Below are positions 16,417 to 25,629 of a stretch of DNA of 64,000 bases, in pieces. Every line of letters starts with the position of its first letter. Position 1 is the first letter of the stretch. Position numbers and translations under genes: made by a program. The stretch is from Candidatus Gastranaerophilales bacterium. Lineage in GTDB: Bacteria; Cyanobacteriota; Vampirovibrionia; Gastranaerophilales; Gastranaerophilaceae. The stretch is from contig CALURU010000009.1 in the NCBI GenBank assembly GCA_944323255.1, positions 1 to 64,000 on the forward strand. The letters run 5' to 3'. The notes below the pieces were generated by a model. The model was not told the origin of the DNA. It saw nothing but the letters and a program-made list of their open reading frames with translations, and made no database searches.

Positions 16417-17841
16417 TTAGTAAAGAATAGTCAAAACTTCATCCGGATTCAAGCTTGAATCGTTAGTTGTGTTAGGAACGAAGATATATTTAGCTTCGTC
16501 AACAAATTCATAGCAAATACCGAATACGCCGCTTCCTGTAGCTTTAACTACATTGTATACACCTTTACCAATTGTGATAAAGCTGCTTCCAACGCTCTTC
16601 AAGCCTTTGAGCGGGTGAAGTGAAGCTGTATCAGAGAATGCATCAGACCAGTTGTCGCCGTATTCTTCAAGACCGTTACCGATAACTTCTACGTCAGTAG
16701 AAACTGTTCTGCCTGCAACGCCTACGATTCTGCCTGCCATTGAGAATGGAGCAGCAAGAACTCTGGAGACAATGTTAGGATTTTTAGCTACATCAACTGA
16801 TGCATTAGACATCAATTTCGGGAATTCTGCACAGTTATCGCCGTTTGTAATTGTTTTGAATTCAATAGCTACATAGCCAGGGTTCTTAACGCCAGGTCTT
16901 GAAACGGAAGATACAATACCTTTAACTGTTGAACCTGCAGGGTAGCAAACTCCGCCAATTGTTACATCTTCAACTGTTTTAGCAGTGAATGTGTCACCTA
17001 CGTTAGAAGTTCTTGCGCTGATTCTTTCAGACAATTTAATCTTCATAGTAATAGGTTCGCTCTTTGTTGCGCAGTTTAAGATACCATTTTTGGTGTTAAT
17101 ATTAAATGTTGCCTTCATAGCGCCTAACATGTCAGCAACCTGTTCTTTTGAAAGATATTCGTCGTTAACAACTTTGTCTTTGTCAGCAAGTTTGTCTAAA
17201 ATTCCTGATGCAACAACTTCGTTTGTAGCGCCGTAAGCCCATACAGGAACATGTTTTACTGCCTGACCTTCAAATGTCGGAGCTGCATTTTTGTCTGCTG
17301 ATACATCCATTAATTTAGCGAAAGTTGCAAAAACTTCTGCTTTTGTAATTGGTTGATCCGGTTTGAAAGTTGCATCCGGATAACCGATCATAACGTCAGC
17401 GCTTAATGCTCTGTCGATTTGATCTTTTGCCCAGTAATCAGTTGTTACGTCAGTATAGTTGTTTGCCTTAACTTCCTTTAAATCCAAACCGTCTGAAAGG
17501 ATGAATGCAAGTTCTGAACGCAATACAGGCATTTTAGGGTTAAACAAGTTAGCTCTTTTCGGATCCATTTTGCTTTTCATTTTGTCAAGCAGTTCTTTTG
17601 AAAAACGAGCTATAACAACGTTTTGTTTCTGCTCCATTGTCTTAGCAGTGCAAGGTTTGTAAATCTTGCCGCCGATAATTACATTACTATCGGTATTTAC
17701 AAGTGTTTGAGCTTGTGTACCGAATAATGTAGGATGAGCGTAAGCCTGAACATCAGCCGGCTCAGGAGCGCCTGCCATTGCGACACCTGCGGTCACACAT
17801 ACAGCACCGAATGCTGCAAGAATTTGTTTTGATAGTTTCAT
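16417..17841 (-). CDS. SLH-domain envelope protein
   Basis: Exported protein of 474 residues with a signal peptide (first ~23 residues, ending AMA). S-layer-homology repeats occupy about 105-250: YTDVTTDYWAKDQIDRAL with GYPDATFKPDQPITKAEVF is a textbook unit, and WAYGATNEVVASGIL begins a second. In Cyanobacteria and relatives such domains tie outer-membrane proteins to peptidoglycan. The C-terminal half (LSERISARTSNVGDTFTAKT onward) is beta-rich with a Gly-rich tail. The strong RBS AAGGAG and preferred codons suggest high expression. It does not show a full OprB porin barrel to me. Confidence 0.88.
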   Translation of the reverse strand: MKLSKQILAAFGAVCVTAGVAMAGAPEPADVQAYAHPTLFGTQAQTLVNTDSNVIIGGKIYKPCTAKTMEQKQNVVIARFSKELLDKMKSKMDPKRANLFNPKMPVLRSELAFILSDGLDLKEVKANNYTDVTTDYWAKDQIDRALSADVMIGYPDATFKPDQPITKAEVFATFAKLMDVSADKNAAPTFEGQAVKHVPVWAYGATNEVVASGILDKLADKDKVVNDEYLSKEQVADMLGAMKATFNINTKNGILNCATKSEPITMKIKLSERISARTSNVGDTFTAKTVEDVTIGGVCYPAGSTVKGIVSSVSRPGVKNPGYVAIEFKTITNGDNCAEFPKLMSNASVDVAKNPNIVSRVLAAPFSMAGRIVGVAGRTVSTDVEVIGNGLEEYGDNWSDAFSDTASLHPLKGLKSVGSSFITIGKGVYNVVKATGSGVFGICYEFVDEAKYIFVPNTTNDSSLNPDEVLTILY

Positions 17842-17912
17842 ACTTCTCCTTTCTCTTTCTCAGAATATTTTACTTGAAAGTAAAATATAAGTATTTAAAC
17901 CATTTAGTGTAT

Positions 17913-18905
17913 TTATTTTTTCTTAGGTAAAAGATACGCCTGAGGGTAACAAAAATCTTCTCTAAATCCGATTTTACGGTACATTTTCAACGCTTTATAA
18001 TTGTTAGTCTCAGTCGTAACATTTACTTCGCTAAAAACTCTTCTTCCTAATTTTGTCCAATCAACAATGGTTTTGATTGAACGGTTTAATAAATGTTCTG
18101 AAAATCCATGCCCTCTGTGCTCCTTTTCAATTGCAACAAGAGGAATATTTGCAATATCACCTCCTGTTACGTTTGCAAACGCAAATCCAACAGGAGAATC
18201 CTTATATAAAAGTACAGAAGTAACATCCGGCAAAAATTCGCCATAAACATTTTCAACAATTTTATTAAGTATATCTTCCGTACCTTCCATTGACTTAAAC
18301 CTTGTATCAAACAAGGCATCTTGTGTGTCCTGAAAAGACTCATGGATAACTCTTATCGCATCTTCTCTAAAAGAATCATCATAGCTTACAATTTTATATC
18401 CGTCAGGTCTCGGAGTTAGTTTCATGTTTTCAAGTGTTCTTTCTGAAGAAGCATTACCCAACATGAATCTTAAAATTGCCTGACCAATATATTTAAACCC
18501 AAATTTTGCAATCTCAGCCGTAAAAACTGATTGATGCCCTATCATCGGATAGGAAACAACCTTATTCCGGCGCTCTTCTTCTGTTAATTCAAGAAATTTT
18601 TCTATAAGAAGTTTAACCTTTATTATTTCATCTTCTGTTCCAAGACAGTGAATAAGATTTAATTCAACCGCTTCCGATATTGAAGTTGTATAAACAAGAA
18701 ATGCAGTCGGAATATCATTTTCTTTAAGGACAACACACTGCATATATTTTTTTTCAACAGCATCGATAAATTCTTCGTATGAAAGCGGTTCAAGTTCAAA
18801 TTTGTATTCACTTACAGCTTTTGCTTTAAAATCATTGTACACACCTGCAAAGATTTTTGAAATATTGCCGTTTAATAATTCTGTTTCATACGTCATGTCT
18901 GTCAT
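17913..18905 (-). CDS. GNAT-family N-acetyltransferase
   Basis: The C-terminal half (about 170-330) has the acetyl-CoA-binding pattern VAIEKEHRGHGFSEHLL (R-x-x-G-x-G/S) and NYKALKMYRKIGFRED, standard for the GNAT superfamily. The N-terminal half resembles a degenerate second GNAT domain. It starts 13 bases after the end of ribBA and may be co-transcribed with it. Substrate unknown. Confidence 0.82.
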   Translation of the reverse strand: MTDMTYETELLNGNISKIFAGVYNDFKAKAVSEYKFELEPLSYEEFIDAVEKKYMQCVVLKENDIPTAFLVYTTSISEAVELNLIHCLGTEDEIIKVKLLIEKFLELTEEERRNKVVSYPMIGHQSVFTAEIAKFGFKYIGQAILRFMLGNASSERTLENMKLTPRPDGYKIVSYDDSFREDAIRVIHESFQDTQDALFDTRFKSMEGTEDILNKIVENVYGEFLPDVTSVLLYKDSPVGFAFANVTGGDIANIPLVAIEKEHRGHGFSEHLLNRSIKTIVDWTKLGRRVFSEVNVTTETNNYKALKMYRKIGFREDFCYPQAYLLPKKK

Positions 18906-18917
18906 AAATAGTCCTTT

Positions 18918-20123
18918 TTACATTAGATGATGCATTTTCTCACGCTTTGTATTTATATAGCGTTCATTATACTTATTAACTTCTGATTTCAGGTTAATAT
19001 TTTCGTGTATTGTAAGCCCATATCCCTTGAGACCTATAATTTTTTTCGGGTTATTTGTTATAAGATTAAAGTTATTGAACCCGAGATCAAGAATAATTTG
19101 CGCACCAACTCCGTAATTTCTTAAATCCGGTGCAAATCCGAGCGATACATTGGCTTCTACTGTATCCTGCCCCTGTTCTTGAAGCTTATATGTTTTAAGT
19201 TTATTAATCAAGCCTATTCCCCTGCCCTCGTGGTCTCTGATATAAATCAAAGCGCCTTTTCCGTATTCGTTAATCATTTTAAGAGCAGTATGCAGCTGCC
19301 AATTGCAGTCGCATTTGAGGCTGTGAAAAATATCACCCGTTAGGCATTCACTGTGGACACGAATCAGCGGAATTTTATCCGAGCCGTCGTCCTTAACAAG
19401 CGCAACGTGTTCGCAGCCTGTAATCGTATCAGTGTAACCTACTATATTAAAATCCCCGAACTGTGTCGGAAGGAAAACTTCGACCTCACGTTTTACAAAT
19501 GTTTCACGCTTAATTCTGTAAGCAATTAAATCTGCAACCGTGATAAATTTCAGATTATGTTTCTCGGCAAACTTATGTAAATCGTCCCTGCGAGCCATCT
19601 CGCCGTTGTCTTTCATAATCTCGCACATAATTCCGGCTTCTCTGTGCCCGCAAAGTCTTGCCAGATCAACAACAGCTTCCGTGTGACCGCATCTTTTTAA
19701 AACGCCGCCTTTTCTTGCAACACACGGGAACAAATGCCCCGGTCTGCGAAGATCGGAAGGCTGCGCATCAGGTGCTATTGCAACTTCTATTGTTTTTGCC
19801 CTGTCAAACGCTGAAACTCCGGTAGTTACACCGTACTTAGGGTGCGCATCTATACTTAGAGAAAATGCTGTCTGCATGCTTTCGGTATTTTTTTCAACCA
19901 TTTGCGGCAAATCAAGCTGTTTTGCTATTTCCTGTGAAATTGCAAGGCACACAATTCCGCGGCATTCTTTTGTTATAAAGTTTACAAGTTCAGGTGTGAC
20001 AAACTGGGCGGAGCAAATTAAATCGCCTTCGTTTTCTCTGTCCTCATCATCAGCAACAATAATAGGTTTGCCAGCTTTGAAATCCTCTAATGCTTCTTCT
20101 ATTGTGTTAAATTGATTTGTCAT
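18918..20123 (-). CDS. ribBA: bifunctional DHBP synthase / GTP cyclohydrolase II
   Basis: Makes both precursors of riboflavin. The N-terminal RibB domain has VADDEDRENEGDLI and RRPGHLFPCVARKGG plus GHTEAVVDLARLCG; the C-terminal RibA domain has RVHSECLTGDIFHSLKCDC (zinc cysteines) and IRDHEGRGIGL. The 401 residues from the ATG at 20123 fit the fused form. It lies two bases after the ribE stop codon. No FMN riboswitch was recognised upstream of ribE, and ribD and ribH are not in the window. Confidence 0.96.
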   Translation of the reverse strand: MTNQFNTIEEALEDFKAGKPIIVADDEDRENEGDLICSAQFVTPELVNFITKECRGIVCLAISQEIAKQLDLPQMVEKNTESMQTAFSLSIDAHPKYGVTTGVSAFDRAKTIEVAIAPDAQPSDLRRPGHLFPCVARKGGVLKRCGHTEAVVDLARLCGHREAGIMCEIMKDNGEMARRDDLHKFAEKHNLKFITVADLIAYRIKRETFVKREVEVFLPTQFGDFNIVGYTDTITGCEHVALVKDDGSDKIPLIRVHSECLTGDIFHSLKCDCNWQLHTALKMINEYGKGALIYIRDHEGRGIGLINKLKTYKLQEQGQDTVEANVSLGFAPDLRNYGVGAQIILDLGFNNFNLITNNPKKIIGLKGYGLTIHENINLKSEVNKYNERYINTKREKMHHLM

Positions 20124-20125
20124 AA

Positions 20126-20755
20126 TTAGCAAAACCCGTTTCTTTCAAGAAAATCCATGCTTATACCTGACTTATTATCACTCGTTGATAAAAATTTTTC
20201 AACATATTTAGCCAGAATATCAACCTCAATATTTACAAAATCTCCCGATTTTAAATTTGAGAGATTCGTATTCTCAAATGTATGCGGAATAATCGCCATC
20301 TTTACTCTTTCACCCGTTATTTCAGCTACCGTAAGGCTGATACCGTTTACGGTAATTGAACCTTTTCTGACTATATAACGAATTTCATCGGGATTTAGTT
20401 CAATTATTAAATCAAAAAATTCACGATTTTTTACAATTGAAACAATTTTTGCGACTCCGTCAACATGCCCGAGTACAATATGACCGCCAAATCTGCCATC
20501 TGCCGGCATTGCCCGTTCCAGATTTACGAAACCACCGTTTCTTAGAGTTCCAAGTGCCGTCACTTTAAAAGTTTCAGGAGAAACATCAGCCCTGAAGAAA
20601 TCTTTTCCTAATTCGGTTACAGTAAGACAAACCCCGTTAACGGCAATACTGTCGCCGATTTTGCTTCCTTCTAAGACCTTGCAGCACTTAACAATAATAT
20701 AGTCATCTCCGATAGATTGGATTAAACCTTTTTCTTCTGAAATTCCCGTGAACAT
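20126..20755 (-). CDS. ribE: riboflavin synthase, alpha chain
   Basis: Last step of riboflavin synthesis: dismutation of two 6,7-dimethyl-8-ribityllumazines. The two repeated lumazine-binding domains are visible (MFTGISEEKG...SIAVNGVCLTV and GHVDGVAKIV...SITVNGISLTV). 209 residues is typical. First gene of the ribE-ribBA unit; a TATAAT lies six bases upstream of the ATG. Confidence 0.96.
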   Translation of the reverse strand: MFTGISEEKGLIQSIGDDYIIVKCCKVLEGSKIGDSIAVNGVCLTVTELGKDFFRADVSPETFKVTALGTLRNGGFVNLERAMPADGRFGGHIVLGHVDGVAKIVSIVKNREFFDLIIELNPDEIRYIVRKGSITVNGISLTVAEITGERVKMAIIPHTFENTNLSNLKSGDFVNIEVDILAKYVEKFLSTSDNKSGISMDFLERNGFC

Positions 20756-20761
20756 GCGCCT

Positions 20762-20767
20762 ATTATA
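20762..20767 (-). promoter_or_regulatory. -10 box of ribE
   Basis: On the minus strand TATAAT is separated from the ribE ATG by only AGGCGC. No ribosome-binding site is present, so the mRNA would start at about the initiating A. Confidence 0.55.
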
Positions 20768-20816
20768 CCATGTTCAAGGGGAAAAGTATATAGTGCATGA
20801 AAGACAAAACTTAGAA

Positions 20817-23015
20817 TTAGTGCGAATTTTTCTTATGCTTTGATTTATTAGTCTTTTTAGTAAATTGCTGCGGAGTTTTGGAATATGAAGTTTGAATTCT
20901 TTTAACGCTAAAAACATCAGGCATAGATTGAAGTGCAGTCATTACTTTCCTTAAAGTATCAATATTATCAAGCTCAATACCAAGTTCAATTATACCAACC
21001 TTGCCTTTAGACTTAACATTTGCAGAACTGATATTAGTATTGTTATCCGAAACAATACCTATTACGTCTTTCAAAAGTCCCATTTTTTCTGCAGTTTCTA
21101 TGCGGATAGTTGTACTGTAAGTCTTATTGGTGTTATTTCCTGACCAGTGAATATCTATTAATCTTTCGACCGGAATATTTTCAAGCGTTTTGCAATCGAG
21201 CCTGTGTACGGTAACTCCCTTAGAGCGTGTGACAACCCCGACAATTGGCTCTCCCGGAATCGGGGAACAGCATCTTGCAAAAGAATACAAAAGCCCCTCC
21301 AGACCAACAATATCTTTTTCAGAAGCCTTGCGAGGCTTGTGCAAATTAGGATTTTCCTGTTTAGGAGGTTTTCTCAAACGGTTAATGATTTTGTTAACCG
21401 TAGTTTCACCGTAACCCAGTGCAGCAAATAAATCATCCGCACTAACATAGTTCATCTGTTTGGCAACTTTATCAAACTCACCATTTTTAACATAATCGTC
21501 AAAAACTGTTTTTGTAAGTTCGTGTTCAAGATTAGCTTTTCCAATTTCAATGTGGTCTTCTCTTTTGTTCCTCTTATACCACTGGCGAATCCTTGATGCT
21601 GCCTGTTTTGTTACGACAAAGTTCAGCCAATCAAGACGCGGAGCTGCAACTTTGGAGGTCATAATCTCAACAATATCACCGTTTTTCAGTTTAGTATCAA
21701 GTTGGGCAATGCGTCCGTTGATTAATGCACCTACAGTTTTGTGCCCGACATCGGAGTGAATACGATATGCAAAGTCCACCGGAGTTGCGCCTTGCGGCAA
21801 ATCTATAACATCCCCGCCCGGAGTGAATGCAAAAACCTGATCGGAAAATAAATCAAGCTTAACCGAATTAACAAAGTCCTCGGCATTTTTTGTTTCTTTA
21901 TTGTATTCTACAAGTTTTCTCATCCACGAAAATTTTATATCGCTTGCAGAATCTGCCTTCTTAGAGCCTTTTTCTTTATAACGCCAGTGGGCGGCAATAC
22001 CATATTCTGCGATTTCGTGCATTTCCCACGTTCTAATCTGGACTTCGAGCGGTTTTTGTCTAGGACCGATAACAGAAGTGTGCAATGACTGATACATATT
22101 GCCCTTTGGCATTGCAATATAATCCTTGAACCGTCCGGGTATCGGCTTAAACTGGGAGTGTATAAGACCGAGAACCTCGTAGCATTCTTTTTCCGTATCA
22201 ACAATTACACGGACTGCGGTTATATCGTACAAATCGTGAAACGCTACATTCAGGCGCTGCATTTTGTTATAAATACTGTAGTAATGCTTTGCCCTGCCTG
22301 TAATCTGTGCGTTTATCCCGCTTGCTTTAACATCTTTAGAAATCTTGTCTATCAATAGCTTAACCGTCATTTCACGTTCAGCTTTCTTTTGAGACACAAG
22401 CTGCGCAATTTCGTAGTATTTATCGGGATGAAGATATTTTAGCGCCAAATCTTCAAGTTCAGCCTTAATCTTACCGACACCGAGGCGGTTTGCCAGCGGC
22501 GCAAATATATCCAGAGTTTCCTGTGCAATTTTTTGCTGCTTAACCGGTGTCATGTAATTCAAAGTCCGCATGTTATGAAGCCTGTCAGCAAGTTTTAGAA
22601 GAATAATCCTGACATCGCTTGCCATTGCTATCAGCATTCTGCGGAAATTCTCTGCCTGACGCTCTTCTGTAGATTTAAACTGTAATTTCCCCAGCTTTGT
22701 AACACCCTGAACAAGGTTGAGAACATCGTCGCCAAAAAGCTCCTTAATTTCTTCCGGCTTTGTATCCGTATCCTCCAGAATATCGTGCAAAAAACCTGCC
22801 ATAAGCGTGTGCTTATCGGCTCTTAGTCCGATTAATATTTTCACAACTTCCATCGGGTGAATTATGTATGGTTCTTCCGAAACCCTGTATTGACCTGAAT
22901 GCAGCTTTTTCGCAAATTCAAAAGCTTTTTCTAACTCTTCTATGTCTGAATCGGGATACTGCTGCTCTGCAAGAAGCCCTCTTATCTCATCAAATGTTAT
23001 TACGAACTGTTCCAT
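20817..23015 (-). CDS. relA/spoT: bifunctional (p)ppGpp synthetase/hydrolase
   Basis: Long RelA-SpoT homologue controlling the stringent response. Domains in order: HD hydrolase with HDILED intact (His77-Asp78); synthetase with RAKHYYSIYNKMQ, GNMYQSLHTSV and LEVQIRTWEMHEIAEYG; TGS (VFAFTPGGDVIDLP); a Cys-containing region (ARCCSPIPGEPIVG); C-terminal ACT. ATG 23015 is preferred over an upstream GTG because conserved sequence begins there. A small hairpin (GCCTG/CAGGC) is in the leader. Confidence 0.96.
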   Translation of the reverse strand: MEQFVITFDEIRGLLAEQQYPDSDIEELEKAFEFAKKLHSGQYRVSEEPYIIHPMEVVKILIGLRADKHTLMAGFLHDILEDTDTKPEEIKELFGDDVLNLVQGVTKLGKLQFKSTEERQAENFRRMLIAMASDVRIILLKLADRLHNMRTLNYMTPVKQQKIAQETLDIFAPLANRLGVGKIKAELEDLALKYLHPDKYYEIAQLVSQKKAEREMTVKLLIDKISKDVKASGINAQITGRAKHYYSIYNKMQRLNVAFHDLYDITAVRVIVDTEKECYEVLGLIHSQFKPIPGRFKDYIAMPKGNMYQSLHTSVIGPRQKPLEVQIRTWEMHEIAEYGIAAHWRYKEKGSKKADSASDIKFSWMRKLVEYNKETKNAEDFVNSVKLDLFSDQVFAFTPGGDVIDLPQGATPVDFAYRIHSDVGHKTVGALINGRIAQLDTKLKNGDIVEIMTSKVAAPRLDWLNFVVTKQAASRIRQWYKRNKREDHIEIGKANLEHELTKTVFDDYVKNGEFDKVAKQMNYVSADDLFAALGYGETTVNKIINRLRKPPKQENPNLHKPRKASEKDIVGLEGLLYSFARCCSPIPGEPIVGVVTRSKGVTVHRLDCKTLENIPVERLIDIHWSGNNTNKTYSTTIRIETAEKMGLLKDVIGIVSDNNTNISSANVKSKGKVGIIELGIELDNIDTLRKVMTALQSMPDVFSVKRIQTSYSKTPQQFTKKTNKSKHKKNSH

Positions 23016-23090
23016 TATTTTCACTGTTTCTTGGGAAATATGTGCCTGACTTACAGGCAGAATCACTATATTGTTATAATAGTAGTTTTT

Positions 23091-23477
23091 TTACTTTTTT
23101 GCAAGTGTGCACTCTTTTATATGTTTTTCCAGCTTCTTTAAAATCCTGTTATCAATAATATGTTCTATCTTGCAGGCAGTTTCTTCCGCAAGTTCGTGTT
23201 CCACTCCTAGAATATTCTCAAAAAATTCTGCAAGTGTTATGTGCTTCTTAATAACTTCCTTTGCTTTTTTAACTCCTTCTTCTGTTATAGAAATTGTTCC
23301 GTAATGCCCGTAATTTATCAATCCTAATTGTTCAAGTTTCTGCAATGCTTCTGTTACGGATGCCCGTGAAACATTTAGCAGCCTTGCAACTTCCACCGCT
23401 TTAACCTTATTTTCACGAATGTAAATATTATAAACAGCCTCTATGTAATCTTCTAAACTGGAAGAGATTTCAGCCAT
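23091..23477 (-). CDS. DtxR/MntR-family metal-dependent repressor
   Basis: A 128-residue winged-helix regulator starting after a strong AGGAGG. Helix-turn-helix near VARLLNVSRASVTEALQKLEQLGLI; dimerisation part with HITLAEFFENILGVEHELAEETACKIEH has the His/Glu/Cys metal-ligand arrangement of this family. No C-terminal SH3 domain, as in MntR. The start lies inside the end of folC. It may control manganese or iron uptake genes, none of which is in the window. Confidence 0.9.
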   Translation of the reverse strand: MAEISSSLEDYIEAVYNIYIRENKVKAVEVARLLNVSRASVTEALQKLEQLGLINYGHYGTISITEEGVKKAKEVIKKHITLAEFFENILGVEHELAEETACKIEHIIDNRILKKLEKHIKECTLAKK

Positions 23478-24610
23478 CTCATACCTCCTATCATATAAAA
23501 AGATCCGCAGATAATATTCAACCTGTCCGGAGTCAGTATATCTTCTGTTGTATACCTTTTTGCCGGATAAGGACATTTGGAGAACAAATCATCATATTTT
23601 GCGGCATTAGGATAATTAAATTCATTGAAATAAATTTCATCATCAGCCTTAAAAAGAATATGAATCATTTTTTCATAGTCTTTGTTTTTAAGACACCCGA
23701 ATACAAAACGCCTCTTCTCATTCGGGTAAAAGAAATCCAAATTCTCCCTCAAAGCTTGAATTCCGTTCGGATTGTGAGAAGCATCAACAATAAGGTTCTT
23801 TGATTCTATGTACTCAAATCTGCAAGGATTTTTGACCTTTTTCAAACCTTCCGTGATTGTATCGTCATTAATATCTTTGAAAACATAATTAAGCGCAGTA
23901 ATAACAAGCGCAAGATTCTCTATCTGGTGATTCCCCTTGAGCGCAAGTGCGTCAATAAATTCCGGCTTAACATAAGGAGAAGCAAGTATAAAAAGTGAAT
24001 CTTCTTCATCAGCCTTGTCTCTAATCGCTTCATAACCTTCGCTTGCAATAACAGGACAGCCGGCTTTTATAATACCAGCTTTCTCAAAGGCTATTTTATC
24101 TTTAGTATTCCCGAGCCTCTCCGTGTGATCCAAATCTATATGTGTAATTATAGAACAGAGATTTTTCCTGATGACATTTGTCGCATCAAACCTTCCGCCA
24201 AGCCCTGTTTCAAGAATTACAATATCGACATTCCTGCTTGTAAAGTACAAAAACATTACTACAGTAAGTATTTCAAACTCTGTAAGATGAATTCCGAGTC
24301 TGGAGACTTCTTCCACATATTCTGCAAAAACCTGGTGCGGAATCTCTTCGCCATTCACCTTAATTCTCTCCGTGTATTCAAAAATATGCGGACTTGTGTA
24401 TAAGCCCGTTTTATATCCGGCTTGCCGGAGAATAGATTCCAGCATTGTACAAACAGATCCTTTACCATTTGTACCGGCAACATGAATATATTTCAAACGG
24501 CTCTGCGGATTGCCGAGACGCTCCAGTGCTGAAGAAATTCTATCCAGACTTAAATCTATATAAAAATTGCTCTTTCCTGTAATAAATTTTATTGAATCAG
24601 CATATTCCAT
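23453..24610 (-). CDS. folC: folylpolyglutamate/dihydrofolate synthase
   Basis: Mur-ligase-type enzyme that adds glutamate to folates. P-loop HVAGTNGKGSVCTML near residues 43-57, then SIITHIDLDHTERLGNT and KGNHQIENLALVITAL, with VDASHNPNG near the C-terminus. 385 residues is on the short side but complete. First gene of a probable minus-strand run with the MntR-like regulator and relA/spoT. Confidence 0.95.
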   Translation of the reverse strand: MEYADSIKFITGKSNFYIDLSLDRISSALERLGNPQSRLKYIHVAGTNGKGSVCTMLESILRQAGYKTGLYTSPHIFEYTERIKVNGEEIPHQVFAEYVEEVSRLGIHLTEFEILTVVMFLYFTSRNVDIVILETGLGGRFDATNVIRKNLCSIITHIDLDHTERLGNTKDKIAFEKAGIIKAGCPVIASEGYEAIRDKADEEDSLFILASPYVKPEFIDALALKGNHQIENLALVITALNYVFKDINDDTITEGLKKVKNPCRFEYIESKNLIVDASHNPNGIQALRENLDFFYPNEKRRFVFGCLKNKDYEKMIHILFKADDEIYFNEFNYPNAAKYDDLFSKCPYPAKRYTTEDILTPDRLNIICGSFYMIGGMRWLKSLPV

Positions 24611-24818
24611 AGAACATTATTATATCACATATTTTAGTTTAAAGACCGGTAGAGCATAAATATTTATTTACTCTTAACTTTTGTAAAAAATTTAGAAATT
24701 TTTATAAAATTCTGTTACAATTCTTAATAAAAAGCATCAAAAAAGGCAATTTTTAAAATATTAAATACTTTATATATACATAAGAGATATTTAAACAACT
24801 AACGTGAGGCTTTCGATT

Positions 24819-24998
24819 ATGGTAAAAGATAACAGAAAGAGATTTACAGTTATTACAAATGAAAATTTTGAAAACGAAGTCGGGTTCAAAGAGAAACATA
24901 AGTCGTATCAGACAAATCCGCTGAAAGAAAAGTTGATGAAATTTGTCAATGAAGAAGCGGGACATAAGTTTGGCGTGGAGGATTTACTCAAGTGGTAA
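24819..24998 (+). CDS. small hypothetical protein
   Basis: Fifty-nine residues, charged, no hydrophobic segment, ending in KFGVEDLLKW. GTGAGG is suitably placed before ATG 24819; an in-frame ATG at 24804 is less well served. A good terminator follows at 25070, which supports a real transcription unit. A minus-strand open frame overlaps but has no start signal. Function unknown. Confidence 0.55.
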   Translation: MVKDNRKRFTVITNENFENEVGFKEKHKSYQTNPLKEKLMKFVNEEAGHKFGVEDLLKW

Positions 24999-25069
24999 GT
25001 TGACACTCCGGCATAGAAGCGGAAAAAGGAAAAGAAGAAGAAAAGGAAAAGGAAGAGGAAATAGGTATT

Positions 25070-25098
25070 GGCATACAAGACAGATTGTATGCCTTTTT
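25070..25098 (+). terminator. Rho-independent terminator
   Basis: GGCATACAA (25070-25078) pairs perfectly with TTGTATGCC (25085-25093), followed by a T-run. Between the small gene and this hairpin is a purine-rich A/G stretch (25018-25060). Confidence 0.88.
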
Positions 25099-25122
25099 AA
25101 TTTTATATTACAATAGTTGTGT

Positions 25123-25629
25123 ATGTATCAAATAAAAAATCGAATTTATTTAAATTTTGACAAAACGCAAAAAAGCGGCGTTTGTAATTTTCTAAGAGCG
25201 CTTGTAAAACAAAATTTGAGCTTGAGTGCTGCAGAGATTATGGACAAATTTCTTGAGGATGAAAAATATTATCTGGAGCTTAATGCCTCAAGATTTCCTT
25301 TTCTTAAAGAGGTCATTGATGATAGTGTTTTTCTTAAAGACACCGAGGATTATATCAAAGAGTGTATAAAATATTATGAGTACAAAGAAAAACAGCGTCC
25401 GATAATTGAAGCAAACAGAGAGTTTGAGAAAAAGAAGCGCAAATTTTTGCAGGAAGTTAAGATGTCAAAAGAGAAGCCTACAAAAAAACAGCTTTATTAT
25501 TATGACAGGCTTTGCAAAAAGTATTCTATAGAGAAAAAAGATGTAAATAATTTATCCAAACTGGATTTGAGAGACGAAATAGAGAAGATTATAAATGAAC
25601 ATTCAGAAGATTACAAAAATATTAACTGA
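25123..25629 (+). CDS. hypothetical protein upstream of prmC
   Basis: A 168-residue Lys/Glu-rich protein, mostly predicted helical. The C-terminal 45 residues (KPTKKQLYYYDRLCKKYSIE then a short helix) resemble small helical modules found at the ends of several bacterial proteins, but I cannot name a family. TACAAT lies at 25109-25114, eight bases before ATG 25123. It overlaps prmC by 35 bases, so the two are translated from one message. Confidence 0.65.
   Translation: MYQIKNRIYLNFDKTQKSGVCNFLRALVKQNLSLSAAEIMDKFLEDEKYYLELNASRFPFLKEVIDDSVFLKDTEDYIKECIKYYEYKEKQRPIIEANREFEKKKRKFLQEVKMSKEKPTKKQLYYYDRLCKKYSIEKKDVNNLSKLDLRDEIEKIINEHSEDYKNIN

Noticed and set aside
20756-20816. FMN riboswitch before ribE
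   Set aside because: The leader is too short and lacks the conserved RFN segments.
24753-24965. 70-codon minus-strand frame
   Set aside because: It overlaps the small plus-strand gene, which has a better start site and a following terminator.
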